A DNA stretch of 64,000 nucleotides from positions 558,001-622,000 of the forward strand of contig LN899469.1 in assembly GCA_001458075.1 (NCBI GenBank). Direction: 5' to 3'. The notes beneath the pieces are model-generated. The model ran no database searches and was not told where the DNA came from. It saw only the letters and a program-made list of their open reading frames with translations. A program made the translations under genes and the position numbers. This DNA comes from Idiomarinaceae bacterium HL-53. GTDB lineage: Bacteria; Pseudomonadota; Gammaproteobacteria; Enterobacterales; Alteromonadaceae. Within the stretch, counting starts at the first letter, position 1. The number at the start of each line of letters is the position of its first letter. Shown here piece after piece: positions 9,117-19,820 of this stretch.

Positions 9117-10136
9117 TCAAAGTGATTCGCTAGTTCGGGCTCTTCCTAGTAGAGCTTGCGCAGCTTCGAGTGGTGCTTTGCCCTCATAGAGCACCATAAA
9201 CAGTTGCTCGACGATGGGCATTTCAACGCCGTAGCGCTTCGCTAAGGCATTCACCTCACGAGTATTTCGATACCCTTCAACGGCTTGACCGATTTCTTTC
9301 ATTGCCTCGTCGACCGATTTACCTTGCCCGATGGCAAGACCAAATCGGCGATTGCGAGATTGGTTGTCGGTACAGGTGAGAATTAAATCACCTAAACCCG
9401 CCATACCTGTGAAGGTTTCAGGTTTACCACCTAACTCAATACCCAATCGCGTTAATTCAGCGAGCCCGCGCGTGATGAGTGCGGTTCGAGTATTCGCACC
9501 AAAGCCCAAACCGTCGGCCATACCGGCGCCAATCGCAATCACATTCTTAACCGCGCCACCAAGCTGCATCCCGATCAAATCGTCATTTGAATAAACTCGG
9601 AACGATTTGTCGCAATGAAGCGCTTCACTGAGCTCTGCTACAAACGTTGGCTCAGTGGCCGCAACCGCTATTGCCGTGGGCATGCCCTGCGCCATTTCTT
9701 TCGCAAAGGTAGGACCCGAGAGAATCGCTAGTGACACGGTGGGTCCGAGGATTTCTGTGGCTACATCAGAGAGCAAACGCCCAGTTTCAGGTTCAAGCCC
9801 TTTGGTTGCCCACGCAACACGTGCATCGGCACGCAAATGTGGTTTAATTTGCTTGAGCACTTCTGCAAAACCGTAGCTCGGCACCACCACTAGAATAATA
9901 GAAGAGGCGGCCACTGCTTTTGCAAGGTCTGTACAAGGTGTTAATGCTTCAGGCAATTGAATGTCGCCCAAGTAGCGGGCGTTCTGCCGCGTTTTTGCCA
10001 TGTCTCGCATGGCCTGCTCATCGCGCCCCCAAAGCAAGGTAGGAACGCCTTTTCGTGCAATACAGATAGCAAGGGCGGTGCCATAAGACCCCGCCCCCAG
10101 AACTGTCACACTTTTTTGGCGTTCAGTTGCGTTCAT
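9117..10136 (-). CDS. gpsA: Glycerol-3-phosphate dehydrogenase [NAD(P)+]
   Basis: A 339-residue cytosolic dehydrogenase that reduces dihydroxyacetone phosphate to sn-glycerol-3-phosphate for phospholipid synthesis. The N-terminal Rossmann motif [12 protein letters not shown], the substrate-region [19 protein letters not shown] (catalytic Lys), and [13 protein letters not shown] are all present. Its ATG overlaps the secB stop by one base, the normal secB-gpsA arrangement, so translation is probably coupled. Confidence 0.97.
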   Translation of the reverse strand: MNATERQKSVTVLGAGSYGTALAICIARKGVPTLLWGRDEQAMRDMAKTRQNARYLGDIQLPEALTPCTDLAKAVAASSIILVVVPSYGFAEVLKQIKPHLRADARVAWATKGLEPETGRLLSDVATEILGPTVSLAILSGPTFAKEMAQGMPTAIAVAATEPTFVAELSEALHCDKSFRVYSNDDLIGMQLGGAVKNVIAIGAGMADGLGFGANTRTALITRGLAELTRLGIELGGKPETFTGMAGLGDLILTCTDNQSRNRRFGLAIGQGKSVDEAMKEIGQAVEGYRNTREVNALAKRYGVEMPIVEQLFMVLYEGKAPLEAAQALLGRARTSESL

Positions 10137-10645
10137 TACGCGTCCAGCTTTTGACCTTCAGCTGCTTGTTGCTGTTGCTGCTGAACGTGTTGTGCATAAA
10201 CTGCATCGAAGTTCACTGGCGCTAAGTTAAGCTGTGGGAACGTACCACGGTTTACTAAGCTTGCGATGCTTTCACGTGCATATGGGAACAAAATGTTGGG
10301 GCAGAATGCTGCCAATAACTGTGGAACTTGCGCTTCAGGAACTTGCGACCCGATAGAGAAAATACCCGCTTGTGCAACTTCACACAAGAACGCTGTTTCT
10401 TCGCCAATGGTGTTTTTCACTGTGAGTGTAAGCACAACTTCATAAAGATTTTCTTCGTCTAGTTTGTTGTTACTTACATTCATGTCAACACTGACACTCG
10501 GCTTCCACTCTTTGCGAAAAATTGCCGGAGAGTTAGGCGCTTCAAAAGAAATATCTTTAACGAAAATGCGCTGAATTGCGAATTGAGGTTGTGCTTGTTG
10601 CTCTCCACCTTGTGCGGCGGCATTGCTTTGCTGTTCGTCAGCCAT
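10136..10645 (-). CDS. secB: Protein-export chaperone SecB
   Basis: A 169-residue tetrameric chaperone. [19 protein letters not shown] and the [11 protein letters not shown] segment near the end are SecB signatures. It keeps preproteins unfolded and delivers them to SecA. The C-terminus here is lengthened by a Gln-rich stretch (about eight Gln in a row), slightly longer than E. coli SecB (155 residues). It lies between a rhodanese gene and gpsA, a conserved gammaproteobacterial cluster. Confidence 0.97.
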   Translation of the reverse strand: MADEQQSNAAAQGGEQQAQPQFAIQRIFVKDISFEAPNSPAIFRKEWKPSVSVDMNVSNNKLDEENLYEVVLTLTVKNTIGEETAFLCEVAQAGIFSIGSQVPEAQVPQLLAAFCPNILFPYARESIASLVNRGTFPQLNLAPVNFDAVYAQHVQQQQQQAAEGQKLDA

Positions 10646-10688
10646 GTTACTTACCTTACTTGTTCATGAATGGAAGAGATTAAATTAA

Positions 10689-11117
10689 TTATTTCTTTTT
10701 GCTTAAAGGCATATTCGCATTACGCCAGCTTTGTAGCCCGCCTTGCAAAACAGATACTTTAGTAAAGCCCGCTTTTTCTAGGAGTGCTGCCGCAGTACGT
10801 GCACTGTTGCCATAATTGCATACAGTTACAATGGGGGCGTCTTTTAATTTATCAAGCACCTTTGTTTCACCTGCACGAATTTTCGCGAGAGGAACATGTT
10901 TAGAGCCATGAATATGGCCGCTTGCAAACTCTTCTTCGGTACGAATATCGACGAAGGAGCCTCCACGGTTCACTGCAATAGTTGCTTGCTGTGCGCTTAA
11001 TGTTGTCACTGCAGAAAATCGACGCTTCACGATATCAAGTACTAAAAACGTAAACACTGCGAGCCAGAGTGCGCTCAAGATATAATGTTCGGTAACAAAC
11101 TGGATAAATTGGTCCAT
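10689..11117 (-). CDS. Membrane-anchored rhodanese-like protein (YibN type)
   Basis: A 142-residue protein with an N-terminal membrane segment (about residues 11-30) and one rhodanese domain: FVDIRTEEEFASGHIHGSKHVPL, then the active-site loop TVCNYGNSARTAAALLEKAG. The catalytic Cys is in VCNYGNSA. Rhodanese domains carry persulfide sulfur. Position immediately before secB matches yibN of E. coli, with which it shares size and architecture. Confidence 0.88.
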   Translation of the reverse strand: MDQFIQFVTEHYILSALWLAVFTFLVLDIVKRRFSAVTTLSAQQATIAVNRGGSFVDIRTEEEFASGHIHGSKHVPLAKIRAGETKVLDKLKDAPIVTVCNYGNSARTAAALLEKAGFTKVSVLQGGLQSWRNANMPLSKKK

Positions 11118-11266
11118 GACCGCTCCTAACTTCTCATTGATGTGGCCAGTTCAGCGGCAAAGTATACCGACTCTCGCAATGAGATTCAGCAAAAAATACG
11201 CCCTACAGATGCGAGCTTAACCTAAATACAGTAAACTACAGACCAAATTATCAGTGAGGAGTTCTC

Positions 11267-12811
11267 ATGACATCGCATTCTGCTCGCAAGCAACCTCTCG
11301 TATTACTGATTCTCGATGGCTGGGGTGTGCGTGATGACGCACCCGATAACGCCATTAGTCATGCTCATACACCGGTACTAGATGCCCTTTATGAATCAGT
11401 TCCAAACACCCTCGTAGACGGTTCCGGTATGGCCGTCGGACTGCCTGAGGGGCAAATGGGAAATTCAGAAGTTGGGCACGTAAATTTAGGTGCCGGCAGA
11501 ATTGTGTATCAAGATTTCACCCGCATTACGAAAGCGATTGAAGACGAGAGCTTTGCTGCAAATGCAGTGCTTTTGGAAGGCTTAGAGGGTGCCATCAGTA
11601 AAGGTAAAACCATTCATGTCATGGGCCTCTTATCTCCTGGAGGCGTACACAGCCATGAAGACCACCTGCTCGCAATGGTGCAGCTTGCGCATAAAAAGGG
11701 CGCACAGTCTATTCAAGTTCATGCCTTCTTAGACGGGCGAGATACCCCGCCACGTTCAGCGTTAGCAAGTATTGAAAAGTTTGAAACGGCATTTGCCAAA
11801 ATTCCAGGTGCTCAGTTTGCAAGTCTATGTGGTCGGTACTTTGCGATGGATAGAGACAACCGCTGGGATCGTATCGAAAAAGCATGGAACTTACTCACTA
11901 AAGGTGAAGGCGAGTTCCACGCTGAAAATGCCTCTGAAGGCCTAAAGAGTGCTTACGCTCGAGACGAGTCCGATGAGTTTGTGAAACCTACTTGGCTGGA
12001 GAGTGCATCTCCGATTGCCGATGGCGATGCGGTATTTTTCATAAACTTTCGAGCCGATCGGGCGCGAGAAATTACGCGCGCATTTGTAGACACCGAATTT
12101 AAGCACTTTGAACGACATGCCCCCAAACTTTCTGCTTTTGTCATGCTTACAGAATATGCTGCCGACATTGATGCGCCTGTCGCTTTCCCGCCTGAGAGTT
12201 TAAATAACGTTTTTGGTGAGTGGCTTGCGAAGCACGACAAAACCCAGCTCCGCATTTCTGAAACGGAAAAATACGCACATGTCACCTTCTTTTTCAGTGG
12301 TGGCAGAGAAGACGAATTCCCCGGCGAAAAGCGTGTACTTATTCCCTCACCACAAGTAGCAACTTACGACTTACAACCAGAAATGAGCTCCGCAGCGTTA
12401 ACTGACGCGCTCGTTGACGCCATTGCGTCGGGTGAGTACGACGCCATTATTTGTAATTATCCAAATGGCGATATGGTAGGACATACTGGGAATTTTGATG
12501 CTGCAGTGAAGGCTTGTGAAGCCGTAGATGCTTGTATTGGCCGAGTTTTAGAAGCGTTAAAAGAACATGGCGGCGAATGTCTAATTACTGCTGATCATGG
12601 GAACGCAGAGCAAATGGCTGACCACATGACCGGCCAGTCTCATACCGCTCATACGAGCAATTTAGTGCCATTTATTTATGTGGGCCGAGATGCACAACCG
12701 GTCAGTGGAGGGCGCCTTTGTGACATCGCGCCCACAATGCTCCATCTTATGGGTATGGAGCAACCGAAAGAAATGACTGGCAAACCACTAATGCAACTCA
12801 AGAGCTCTTAG
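11267..12811 (+). CDS. gpmI: 2,3-bisphosphoglycerate-independent phosphoglycerate mutase
   Basis: A 514-residue Mn-dependent enzyme interconverting 3- and 2-phosphoglycerate in glycolysis/gluconeogenesis. The alkaline-phosphatase-superfamily motifs are readable: LILDGWG near the N-terminus, the phosphorylated serine in QMGNSEVGH (about residues 61-69), [12 protein letters not shown], and the metal-binding DHGNAEQM plus HTSNLVPF near the C-terminus. Length is normal. A GGAG site lies before the ATG, and envC follows 3 bp later, so they form an operon. Confidence 0.97.
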   Translation: MTSHSARKQPLVLLILDGWGVRDDAPDNAISHAHTPVLDALYESVPNTLVDGSGMAVGLPEGQMGNSEVGHVNLGAGRIVYQDFTRITKAIEDESFAANAVLLEGLEGAISKGKTIHVMGLLSPGGVHSHEDHLLAMVQLAHKKGAQSIQVHAFLDGRDTPPRSALASIEKFETAFAKIPGAQFASLCGRYFAMDRDNRWDRIEKAWNLLTKGEGEFHAENASEGLKSAYARDESDEFVKPTWLESASPIADGDAVFFINFRADRAREITRAFVDTEFKHFERHAPKLSAFVMLTEYAADIDAPVAFPPESLNNVFGEWLAKHDKTQLRISETEKYAHVTFFFSGGREDEFPGEKRVLIPSPQVATYDLQPEMSSAALTDALVDAIASGEYDAIICNYPNGDMVGHTGNFDAAVKACEAVDACIGRVLEALKEHGGECLITADHGNAEQMADHMTGQSHTAHTSNLVPFIYVGRDAQPVSGGRLCDIAPTMLHLMGMEQPKEMTGKPLMQLKSS

Positions 12812-12814
12812 TTC

Positions 12815-13990
12815 ATGCAAAGAGGCATTTGCACATTGAAATTATTGGTGCTGCTATGCCTCTTTGGCTCTCTTGTGGGAGTTACACCACTCGCGATAGG
12901 TCAACAGAGTAACGACGAGCGCGCGCGCACAGAAGCGCAATTGAGAGCGCTTCAGGAAGAAATTGCAGCACGCCAAGCTTCTCTAACTGCCCACCGGGAC
13001 CGACTTAACGCGAGTCAACGCGCACTGCGAGATATTGAGCAACGCGTTAATAATACTTCGCAAGCATTAGCCGAAACAGAACGTGAACTTGCCTTAATCA
13101 ATCGTCAGATTGAGTCGTTGGCAACCGAAAAAAGTATTCTGCAAAGCGAGCTTCAACAACAAGCTGGTCTCTTGGAAGATCAAATCGACGCTGCTTACCG
13201 AGCTGGCAATTATCAGGTGCTAGAGCTCCTGCTAAACCAAGCGGATCCGAGTCGATTGGAACGACTCATGGAATATTACCGGTTTATGAATGCCGCACGG
13301 CTTGATGAGCTTGCCACCTTGCATGCGAAAGAGGCGGAGCTCGTAGCAGTTGAAAACCAACTTACGGAAGCAGAAACACGTTTACGCGAAGAACGAAACG
13401 AACAAGCGCGGCAACGTAATCAGCTCGCCGAAGAAATGCGCCAGCGTGAGCAACAGATCGCTCGCATCGCAGCGGAGTCTGCGTCGGAAGCAGAGCGATT
13501 GAATGCGCTCAGGCAGAATGAGCAAGAACTTACAGAGTTACTCGCTACACTCTCTGAGGTGTCTCGAAACGTGCCGGTTAACTTGACCGGACTTGCGAAC
13601 GCGCGAAATGGCCTTGCATGGCCAGTAGATGGCAGCATTCGACACCGTTTTGGAGAGGCCCGCAGCTCACAAGTAAGCTGGAGTGGCTTGGTTTTCGATG
13701 CGCCCGCAGAAGCATCAATAAAGGTTGTCGCCGACGGTCGTGTGCTATTTGCCGATTGGTTGCGCGGTTTCGGTTTGCTTATCGTTGTGGATCATGGCGA
13801 AGGGTACATGTCGTTATATGGCTATAACCAAGCACTTCTGTTTGATGTCGGCGAAAATGTTCGAGCCGGTGAAACCATCGCAATGGTGGGTCAGAGCGGT
13901 GGTCAGCAAGAGCCCGGGCTCTATTTCGAGCTCCGCCATCGAGGTCAAGCCATTAACCCACTGCGCTATCTCCGCGCCTCTCCTCGTTAA
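12815..13990 (+). CDS. envC: Murein hydrolase activator EnvC
   Basis: A 391-residue exported protein. A signal sequence (LLVLLCLFGSLVGVTPLAIG) is followed by a long coiled coil (about residues 30-250, rich in Glu/Gln/Arg heptads) and a C-terminal LytM/M23 domain (about 265-390). In the LytM domain the usual zinc ligands are degenerate: RHRFGEAR replaces the HxxxD motif and only DHG and LYFELRH partly remain, as expected for EnvC, which activates amidases AmiA/AmiB rather than cutting peptidoglycan itself. It cooperates with FtsEX, also encoded in this window (16,257-17,884). Confidence 0.93.
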   Translation: MQRGICTLKLLVLLCLFGSLVGVTPLAIGQQSNDERARTEAQLRALQEEIAARQASLTAHRDRLNASQRALRDIEQRVNNTSQALAETERELALINRQIESLATEKSILQSELQQQAGLLEDQIDAAYRAGNYQVLELLLNQADPSRLERLMEYYRFMNAARLDELATLHAKEAELVAVENQLTEAETRLREERNEQARQRNQLAEEMRQREQQIARIAAESASEAERLNALRQNEQELTELLATLSEVSRNVPVNLTGLANARNGLAWPVDGSIRHRFGEARSSQVSWSGLVFDAPAEASIKVVADGRVLFADWLRGFGLLIVVDHGEGYMSLYGYNQALLFDVGENVRAGETIAMVGQSGGQQEPGLYFELRHRGQAINPLRYLRASPR

Positions 13991-14802
13991 GATAACGAGG
14001 GAAAACTAAAACCGCTTTCATGCCCTTCCCTGCCTGACTGGTTAATTTAATTTCTCCGTGCAACACCTGGGTAAAGAAGTTATAAACGATATGTAAACCC
14101 AAACCTGAACCGCCAGTTCCCCGCTTCGTAGTGAAGAAAGGGTCGAAGGCTTTCGCGAGAACTTCGGGTGCCATTCCTTTACCATTATCTGAATACGTGA
14201 CTACCACATTGTCGCCACGAAGTTCAGCTTGCACTCGCATTTTCCCGCCCGGCTTATCAAAGGCATGCACCGTTGAATTGGAGACCAAATTGCTGAGTAC
14301 TTGGAACAAGGCACCTGGGTAGGTTTCTATCTCAATTTGCTCTTTGCACTCGGTGATCAGCTTGTGCTTTTGCTGCCGATAAATAGGATGCAAAGAGTGG
14401 CGCACTTCTTCAAAGAAATCACTCATCAAGAACCGCCGTGGCTGTTCACTTGACTGGTCTACGGCAACCTGTTTGAAACTCGAAATTAAAGTACGCGCAC
14501 GCTGAAGGCTACTCAAAATTAAATGTGTCGATTCGGTCACCCGCTCTCCGTATTGACTGAATTCTGAGCGCGTAAGCTCCCCTTTCTCCATTTTCCCAAT
14601 CGTTTTGCGGGTAAATTCGTCAAGCGTTGAGGCGGCGGTAACCGCAATGCCTACAGGCGTATTAATTTCATGGGAAACGCCTGCCACCAATGCTCCAAGG
14701 CTCGCCATTTTCTCGCGTTCAATTAGATCGTTCTAATGAGCAAACGCTCAGCAGTACAAAAGAGAGTGCCTGTAACGCACGCTTATTGGAGATTAAGCGC
14801 AT
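13953..14802 (-). pseudogene. Histidine kinase with deleted sensor region
   Basis: The 3' part encodes a complete kinase core: EKMASLGALVAGVSHEINTPVG (H-box), LVSNSTVHAF (N), YSDNGKGM (G1), FFTTKRGTGGSGLGLHIV (F/G2). Upstream, an ATG at 14802 opens a short membrane/signal-like N-terminus (MRLISNKRALQALSFVLL...) that runs into a TGA, and the kinase frame itself has a TAG only nine codons before the ATG at 14708. Kinases of the MASLGALVAGVSHEINTPVG type normally have several hundred residues of sensor domain first. The simplest reading is a large internal deletion joining the N-terminal leader to the kinase with a frame change. A 251-residue soluble kinase core starting at 14708 could still be made. 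Confidence 0.65.
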
Positions 14803-14882
14803 GACGTACCTTATTTTTTATATTAGTAATAAAAGAATAAGCCGGTACTCACCGCGGGTCAATTATCACTCACAGTTAATTG

Positions 14883-15137
14883 TTATAGTGATGTTTCAAT
14901 TTCTAGACGTTCAAGCAAAATTAGTGCTTCACTCCGACTTGTGCCGCAGATATCAGGTGCAGCCGAAAAGTCAGCACAGACTTGAGGACGTTCAGGATGA
15001 TGAAAAATATCGCAAAGATATTCTTCTGTGAGGTGGATGCAACGGGTATTTGCAGGTTTACCGTTCGGCATGCCCGGAATGGGGCTGGAAATCGAGGGCG
15101 CGATACAGCAAGCACCGCACCCTGCTCTACAATCCAT
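14883..15137 (-). CDS. YkgJ-family cysteine-cluster protein
   Basis: An 84-residue protein with the conserved pattern CRAGCGACC...[16 protein letters not shown]...C.IF..RP.VC.DF, typical of the YkgJ/UPF0153 zinc- or iron-binding family. Function is not known. It lies just downstream of rpoH on the same strand. Confidence 0.85.
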   Translation of the reverse strand: MDCRAGCGACCIAPSISSPIPGMPNGKPANTRCIHLTEEYLCDIFHHPERPQVCADFSAAPDICGTSRSEALILLERLEIETSL

Positions 15138-15153
15138 ACATAAATGCCATAAC

Positions 15154-16014
15154 TTACTGCATGGCCATGCGAAGCTTTTTCATCGCATTTTGTTCCAACT
15201 GACGAATACGCTCTGCCGATACGTCATAATATGCCGCCAAGTCATGCAATGTTGACTTATCTTCTTCAAGCCAGCGCGCGCGTACAATATGTTGACTGCG
15301 CTCGTCTAAGCTAGACAATGCATACATTAAGCGTTTCGTTGTGTGCGCTTCCCAGTTCTCAGCTTCTACACTTTCCGCTAAGTCTGATGAGGCGTCTTCT
15401 AAATACTGAGACGGGGAGAACGCGCTTCCCTCTTTGGCATCGTCGTCATCTGAACTCAACTCAAAAGCTTGGTCATGCGCGCTCATCCGCGACTCCATTT
15501 CCATCACTTCTTCCCGAGTCACACCTAAATCACGCGCGACTGCATCGACTTCTTCGCCAGAAAACCAGCCAAGGCGCTTTTTCGCTTTGCGCAAGTTAAA
15601 GAATAATTTACGTTGTGCTTTCGTAGTCGCAACCTTCACAATGCGCCAGTTGCGCAGAACATACTCGTGAATTTCAGCTTTAATCCAGTGCACTGCAAAA
15701 GAAACGAGGCGTACACCTACGGTTGGGTCGAAGCGTTTAACCGCTTTCATCAGGCCAACGTTTCCTTCTTGAATTAGATCGGCTTGCGGCAGGCCGTAAC
15801 CTGAATAACCACGTGCGACGTGCACCACAAAGCGCAAGTGCGACATGATTAGTTTTTTCGCAGCCTCAAGATCGCCGTTCTCTTGCAGGCGTTCAGCCAA
15901 CGACTTCTCTTCATCGGCAGTAAGCATTGGAATGCTATTTACCGAACTAATGTAAGCCTCAAGACTCCCCGTATGAGGAACCGTAAGTGCCATCGAATTT
16001 AATTGTGCAGTCAT
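15154..16014 (-). CDS. rpoH: RNA polymerase sigma-32 (heat-shock) factor
   Basis: A 286-residue group-3 sigma factor. Region 2 includes [39 protein letters not shown] and the RpoH-box-containing [12 protein letters not shown] segment that distinguishes sigma-32; region 4 ends in the helix-turn-helix [21 protein letters not shown]. It directs transcription of chaperone and protease genes. It follows ftsY-ftsE-ftsX in the conserved order, with 242 bp of non-coding sequence between that probably contains its own promoters. Confidence 0.97.
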   Translation of the reverse strand: MTAQLNSMALTVPHTGSLEAYISSVNSIPMLTADEEKSLAERLQENGDLEAAKKLIMSHLRFVVHVARGYSGYGLPQADLIQEGNVGLMKAVKRFDPTVGVRLVSFAVHWIKAEIHEYVLRNWRIVKVATTKAQRKLFFNLRKAKKRLGWFSGEEVDAVARDLGVTREEVMEMESRMSAHDQAFELSSDDDDAKEGSAFSPSQYLEDASSDLAESVEAENWEAHTTKRLMYALSSLDERSQHIVRARWLEEDKSTLHDLAAYYDVSAERIRQLEQNAMKKLRMAMQ

Positions 16015-16256
16015 CTACAAACCTCACTTTAAGCGAATGTATGACCTACATGCGTTCCATTCTGGCGTAAACAACTCAACTACAGCTTGCTTACGTGAAC
16101 TTCCTGTACATCATCTTGTGTACAACATTAGAGCCAACAAGCGGGAAAAAGTTCCCTCGAAATTTATCTCAATCCCTGATTCTATCAAAGATGTTCAGCC
16201 TTGCAAGAGCCTCACGCTAACATGCGCAAATGACATTGAAATGACAATAGAAATAG

Positions 16257-17195
16257 CTATTGTGGTTCAATTCTTGAGACGTGTCGCCGCACGGCCATGT
16301 AGCTACCTAATAGCCCTAGAACGATGGCGCTTGCCCAAAGGATGAGAGCTTCTTGCAAACTCAAGCCCACCAGCCGGAACGGGCTCTCGTAAAGCTCAGT
16401 TACTTGCACCATGGCTCGACTAATCCACCAAGTGAGTATTAAAGTTGCCAGCCAAGCCAAAATACCTCCGAGCAACCCGTACCAGAAACCAGTATATAAA
16501 AACGGACGCTGAATAAACGCGTTTGTTGCACCCACCAATTTCATCACTTCAATTTCATCTTTACGATTCAGAATCATCAAACGAATGGTGTTACCGACAA
16601 TAAGAACCACTGCAGAACACAACAGCAGCGCAATGGCCCCCAAAATATCTTGTACTAAGCGAATTAGCGCTTGCAAACGACTCAGCCAAGTAATATCCAG
16701 TGTCGCCGAATTTACCTCACGTTCGTTTTGTAACCTTTGCAACAATGTGCGGGCTCGTTCAGGTGCTCTATGCTCCTGAGTCGGCAGTACAAGCACGACG
16801 TCGGGCAAGGGGTTTCTTTGTAAATAGTCAATCGCGGAGCCAAAACCAGAAGCATTACGAAATTCTTCCAACGCTACATCCTTAAAAATAATGTCGGTGC
16901 TCGCAACCTCTTCCCATAAAGAGACTCGCTCTGCAAAGTTCTCGACCTGCTCTCTACTGAGTTCCTTTTGCAGATACAACGATATTTCCGATGCCTCATT
17001 CAAACCACTCGTCACCGACTGGCTGTTCTTTACCAAAATGTAGAGAGTACTCGGTAAGGTTAAACTCAAACCTAACACGGCGATCGTCATTATTGATGCT
17101 AAAGGATTTCTAAATAATTCTCCTAAGCTACCAATCCCTTGTTGGGCATGGTGCACCCAAAACATAACAAACCGACGAAAGACTGAGGTTTTCAC
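16257..17195 (-). CDS. ftsX: Cell-division permease-like protein FtsX
   Basis: A 312-residue inner-membrane protein with an N-terminal cytoplasmic tail, one membrane helix (SIMTIAVLGLSLTLPSTLYIL), a periplasmic domain (about 65-170) and three more helices in a FtsX/MacB permease fold. The conserved KLVGATNAFIQRPFLYTG loop is present. With FtsE it forms an ATP-driven complex that activates EnvC and thereby the septal amidases. Its ATG overlaps the ftsE stop by 4 bp. Confidence 0.96.
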   Translation of the reverse strand: MKTSVFRRFVMFWVHHAQQGIGSLGELFRNPLASIMTIAVLGLSLTLPSTLYILVKNSQSVTSGLNEASEISLYLQKELSREQVENFAERVSLWEEVASTDIIFKDVALEEFRNASGFGSAIDYLQRNPLPDVVLVLPTQEHRAPERARTLLQRLQNEREVNSATLDITWLSRLQALIRLVQDILGAIALLLCSAVVLIVGNTIRLMILNRKDEIEVMKLVGATNAFIQRPFLYTGFWYGLLGGILAWLATLILTWWISRAMVQVTELYESPFRLVGLSLQEALILWASAIVLGLLGSYMAVRRHVSRIEPQ

Positions 17196-17884
17196 GATTG
17201 CACCTCACCTTGCGAAGTGTGCTCGAGACCGTCGTTAATCATTTCACCCTGTTTCAAAGTGAGGGTGCGGTAACGCATACGAGCAATTAACCCAAGATCG
17301 TGTGTTGCAATGAGCACTGCCACACCGACATCATTAAAGCTCTCAAATAGGCGCATAATCTCCATTGAGAGTTTAGGATCGAGGTTGCCTGTGGGTTCGT
17401 CGGCAAGCAGAAGCGGAGGCTTATTCACGATAGCGCGCGCAATGCCCACCCGCTGCTGTTCACCACCAGAAAGCATGCGTGGATAATGCCGCTCTTTGCC
17501 GGCAAGCCCTACTTTTTCCAGGGCCGCTTGCACACGCTTGCGCGCTTCACCTTGCGTAAACCCTTCAATATAAAGCGGCAACGCAACATTATCGAAAACC
17601 GACTTATCGAAGAGCAGGCGATGATCTTGAAATATCATGCCGATGTCACGACGCAGATAAGGCACTTGTTTTGGCCCAACATTTCTCAGATCATGACCAT
17701 TGATCATAACTCGACCAATGGTCGCCCGTTCCATGAGCGCGATGAGCCGCAGTAGGGTACTCTTTCCTGCACCGCTGTGTCCTGTGAGAAACGCCATCTC
17801 GTCCTTCTCTAGTGCAAAACTTACTTGCTTCAGGGCGTGAAACCCACCCGGATAAGTTTTACTGACCTGCTCAAAGCGAATCAT
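17192..17884 (-). CDS. ftsE: Cell-division ATP-binding protein FtsE
   Basis: A 230-residue ABC ATPase with Walker [12 protein letters not shown], signature [15 protein letters not shown], Walker [13 protein letters not shown] and the switch His in ATHDLGL. Partner of FtsX. It begins 3 bp after the ftsY stop and overlaps ftsX, giving the standard ftsY-ftsE-ftsX operon. Confidence 0.97.
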   Translation of the reverse strand: MIRFEQVSKTYPGGFHALKQVSFALEKDEMAFLTGHSGAGKSTLLRLIALMERATIGRVMINGHDLRNVGPKQVPYLRRDIGMIFQDHRLLFDKSVFDNVALPLYIEGFTQGEARKRVQAALEKVGLAGKERHYPRMLSGGEQQRVGIARAIVNKPPLLLADEPTGNLDPKLSMEIMRLFESFNDVGVAVLIATHDLGLIARMRYRTLTLKQGEMINDGLEHTSQGEVQS

Positions 17885-17887
17885 GCG

Positions 17888-19084
17888 TTAAGGTTCCACC
17901 GATTTTGACGTGTCGGCAGCGTGAACTTCAGATGCCTTCACTTCAGTAAATAATGCAGCCACAAACTCATCTGCCGTGAATGGCCTCAAGTCATCTAGCT
18001 GCTCGCCAACTCCAATATAACGGATAGGAATACCGAATTGATCGGCAAGTGCAAACATCACCCCGCCCTTGGCTGTACCATCAAGCTTCGTCATCACTAA
18101 GCCGGAAACCTGCACCGCTTCATTGAATATCTTAGTTTGGCTAATTGCGTTCTGGCCCGTGCCCGCATCTAATGTAAGCATGACTTCATGCGGCATGTTG
18201 GGATCGAGCTTTTTCATCACTCGAACTATTTTCTTTAACTCTTCCATAAGATTGCTTTTGTTCTGTAAACGCCCTGCGGTGTCCGCGATTAACACGTCGA
18301 CACCTCGCGCTTTCGCCGCCTCAACGGCATCATAAATTACCGACGCACTGTCCGCACCGGTGTGCTGAGCAATCACAGGAATATCGTTACGTTCACCCCA
18401 AACCTGCAATTGTTCTACTGCGGCCGCCCGGAAAGTATCGCCGGCAGCGAGCATGACCGACTTACCCTCACCTTTAAATTGCTTCGCCAATTTTCCGATG
18501 GTGGTAGTTTTGCCGACGCCATTCACACCAACCATGAGAATAACAAAGGGGCCTTCGTGATTTTCCGGAATCTGCAACGGCTCGCTCACCGGATTAAGAA
18601 TATTAGTGAGCTCTTCTTTCAGTTTTCCTAACAAGCTCTCGGCATCTTTTAATTCCTTTCTCGACGCATGCTCAGTAAGGCTTTCGATAATTTTCGTCGT
18701 TGTATTCATACCCACATCGGCAACAAGCAACTGAGTTTCGAGTTCTTCGAATAATTCATCATCGATTTTCTTTCCAACAAATAAACTGCTGATACCGCTG
18801 CCTAAATTGCTAGAGGTTTTCTTCAAGCCGTCGCGCAGCCGTTGCAGCCAGCCTTTAGAGGACTTCGTGTGAGTTTCTGCATGCCTTGCCGGTGCTTCTT
18901 TCTCGGCAGCAAATGACTCTGCGGTCACTGTGGCGCAATCTTCCACCGCAGAAGGCGTGTCATTTGACACATATTGCTCTTTAGGCGCCTCTGCTGCCGG
19001 ACTTTCCGCCTGTTCTGCAGACTCATTGTCAGTGGGCGATTTACGCTTAAACCAAGAAGAAAAAATAGAACCTTTGTCGCTCAT
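17888..19084 (-). CDS. ftsY: Signal recognition particle receptor FtsY
   Basis: A 398-residue SRP GTPase. An acidic, low-complexity A domain (about 1-95) precedes the N domain (GLKKTSSNLGSGISSLF) and the G domain: GVNGVGKTTTIGKLA (P-loop), DTFRAAAVEQL, DTAGR, TKLDGTAKGG and the GVGEQLDDL end motif. It docks ribosome-SRP complexes at the membrane translocon. I take the ATG at 19084 rather than the GTG at 19093. It is divergent from rsmD, with about 140 bp between. Confidence 0.96.
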   Translation of the reverse strand: MSDKGSIFSSWFKRKSPTDNESAEQAESPAAEAPKEQYVSNDTPSAVEDCATVTAESFAAEKEAPARHAETHTKSSKGWLQRLRDGLKKTSSNLGSGISSLFVGKKIDDELFEELETQLLVADVGMNTTTKIIESLTEHASRKELKDAESLLGKLKEELTNILNPVSEPLQIPENHEGPFVILMVGVNGVGKTTTIGKLAKQFKGEGKSVMLAAGDTFRAAAVEQLQVWGERNDIPVIAQHTGADSASVIYDAVEAAKARGVDVLIADTAGRLQNKSNLMEELKKIVRVMKKLDPNMPHEVMLTLDAGTGQNAISQTKIFNEAVQVSGLVMTKLDGTAKGGVMFALADQFGIPIRYIGVGEQLDDLRPFTADEFVAALFTEVKASEVHAADTSKSVEP

Positions 19085-19223
19085 GCTGATCACTTTACCG
19101 ATAAAAAATAAATAGTATCACTTTCATGGGAATCGTTGAACGACTGCAGTGGATTGTCCAGAAAGAACTCTCTAAACTTGCGTCTAGAATTGATGGCTTG
19201 AACATAAAGTACGGAACGAGGAA

Positions 19224-19820
19224 ATGCAAAAGCGAATGAGCAAAAATTCTTCCAAGCCACTCGGCACCATTCGAGTTATTGGTGGTCGCTGGCGAGGTCG
19301 AAAATTACCTGTGTTAGATGCCGAAGGTTTGCGGCCGACCACGGATCGGCTCAAGGAAACCGTATTTAATTGGATTCAATTCGAGATTACTGGCGCACAG
19401 GTTCTAGATGCTTTTGCAGGAACCGGAAGCTTGGGCATTGAAGCGCTCTCTCGCGGTGCGGCAAGTGCAATATTCGTAGAGAACAATAGAGCGGCGGTAA
19501 ATCAACTGAAAACCAATCTAAACACTCTGAAAGCATTGCAGTGCGAAGTTCAAGAAATGGATACATTGAGATATTTGCAGACTCAATCGACGCGCCAATT
19601 CGACTTGGTTTTTATCGATCCGCCATTTCATCAGCAACTTGCGCAACCTACAATCAACGCGCTCGAAGCGAACCAGTGGTTAACCCGTGAGGCTTTGATT
19701 TATGTTGAAACAGAAATTAACGCGCCGGTAGCCGCACCTTCGAATTGGCAATTAACAAAAGAAAAGACGACTTCACAGGTACGTGCGCAGCTATTTCTGC
19801 GCACCGAGAGCGAGCTTTAG
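19224..19820 (+). CDS. rsmD: 16S rRNA (guanine966-N2)-methyltransferase
   Basis: A 198-residue Rossmann-fold methyltransferase. IRVIGGRWRGRKLPV near the N-terminus, RPTTDRLKETVFNW, the SAM motif VLDAFAGTGSLGIEALSRGA and the catalytic VFIDPPF (D/NPPF) identify RsmD, which methylates G966 in 16S rRNA. Its place divergent from ftsY is conserved across gammaproteobacteria. The GAGG site is close to the first ATG; a second ATG at 19236 is possible. Confidence 0.95.
   Translation: MQKRMSKNSSKPLGTIRVIGGRWRGRKLPVLDAEGLRPTTDRLKETVFNWIQFEITGAQVLDAFAGTGSLGIEALSRGAASAIFVENNRAAVNQLKTNLNTLKALQCEVQEMDTLRYLQTQSTRQFDLVFIDPPFHQQLAQPTINALEANQWLTREALIYVETEINAPVAAPSNWQLTKEKTTSQVRAQLFLRTESEL

Noticed and set aside
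11953-12285. 110-codon minus-strand frame inside gpmI
   Set aside because: Antisense shadow; no start signal and no homology-like features.
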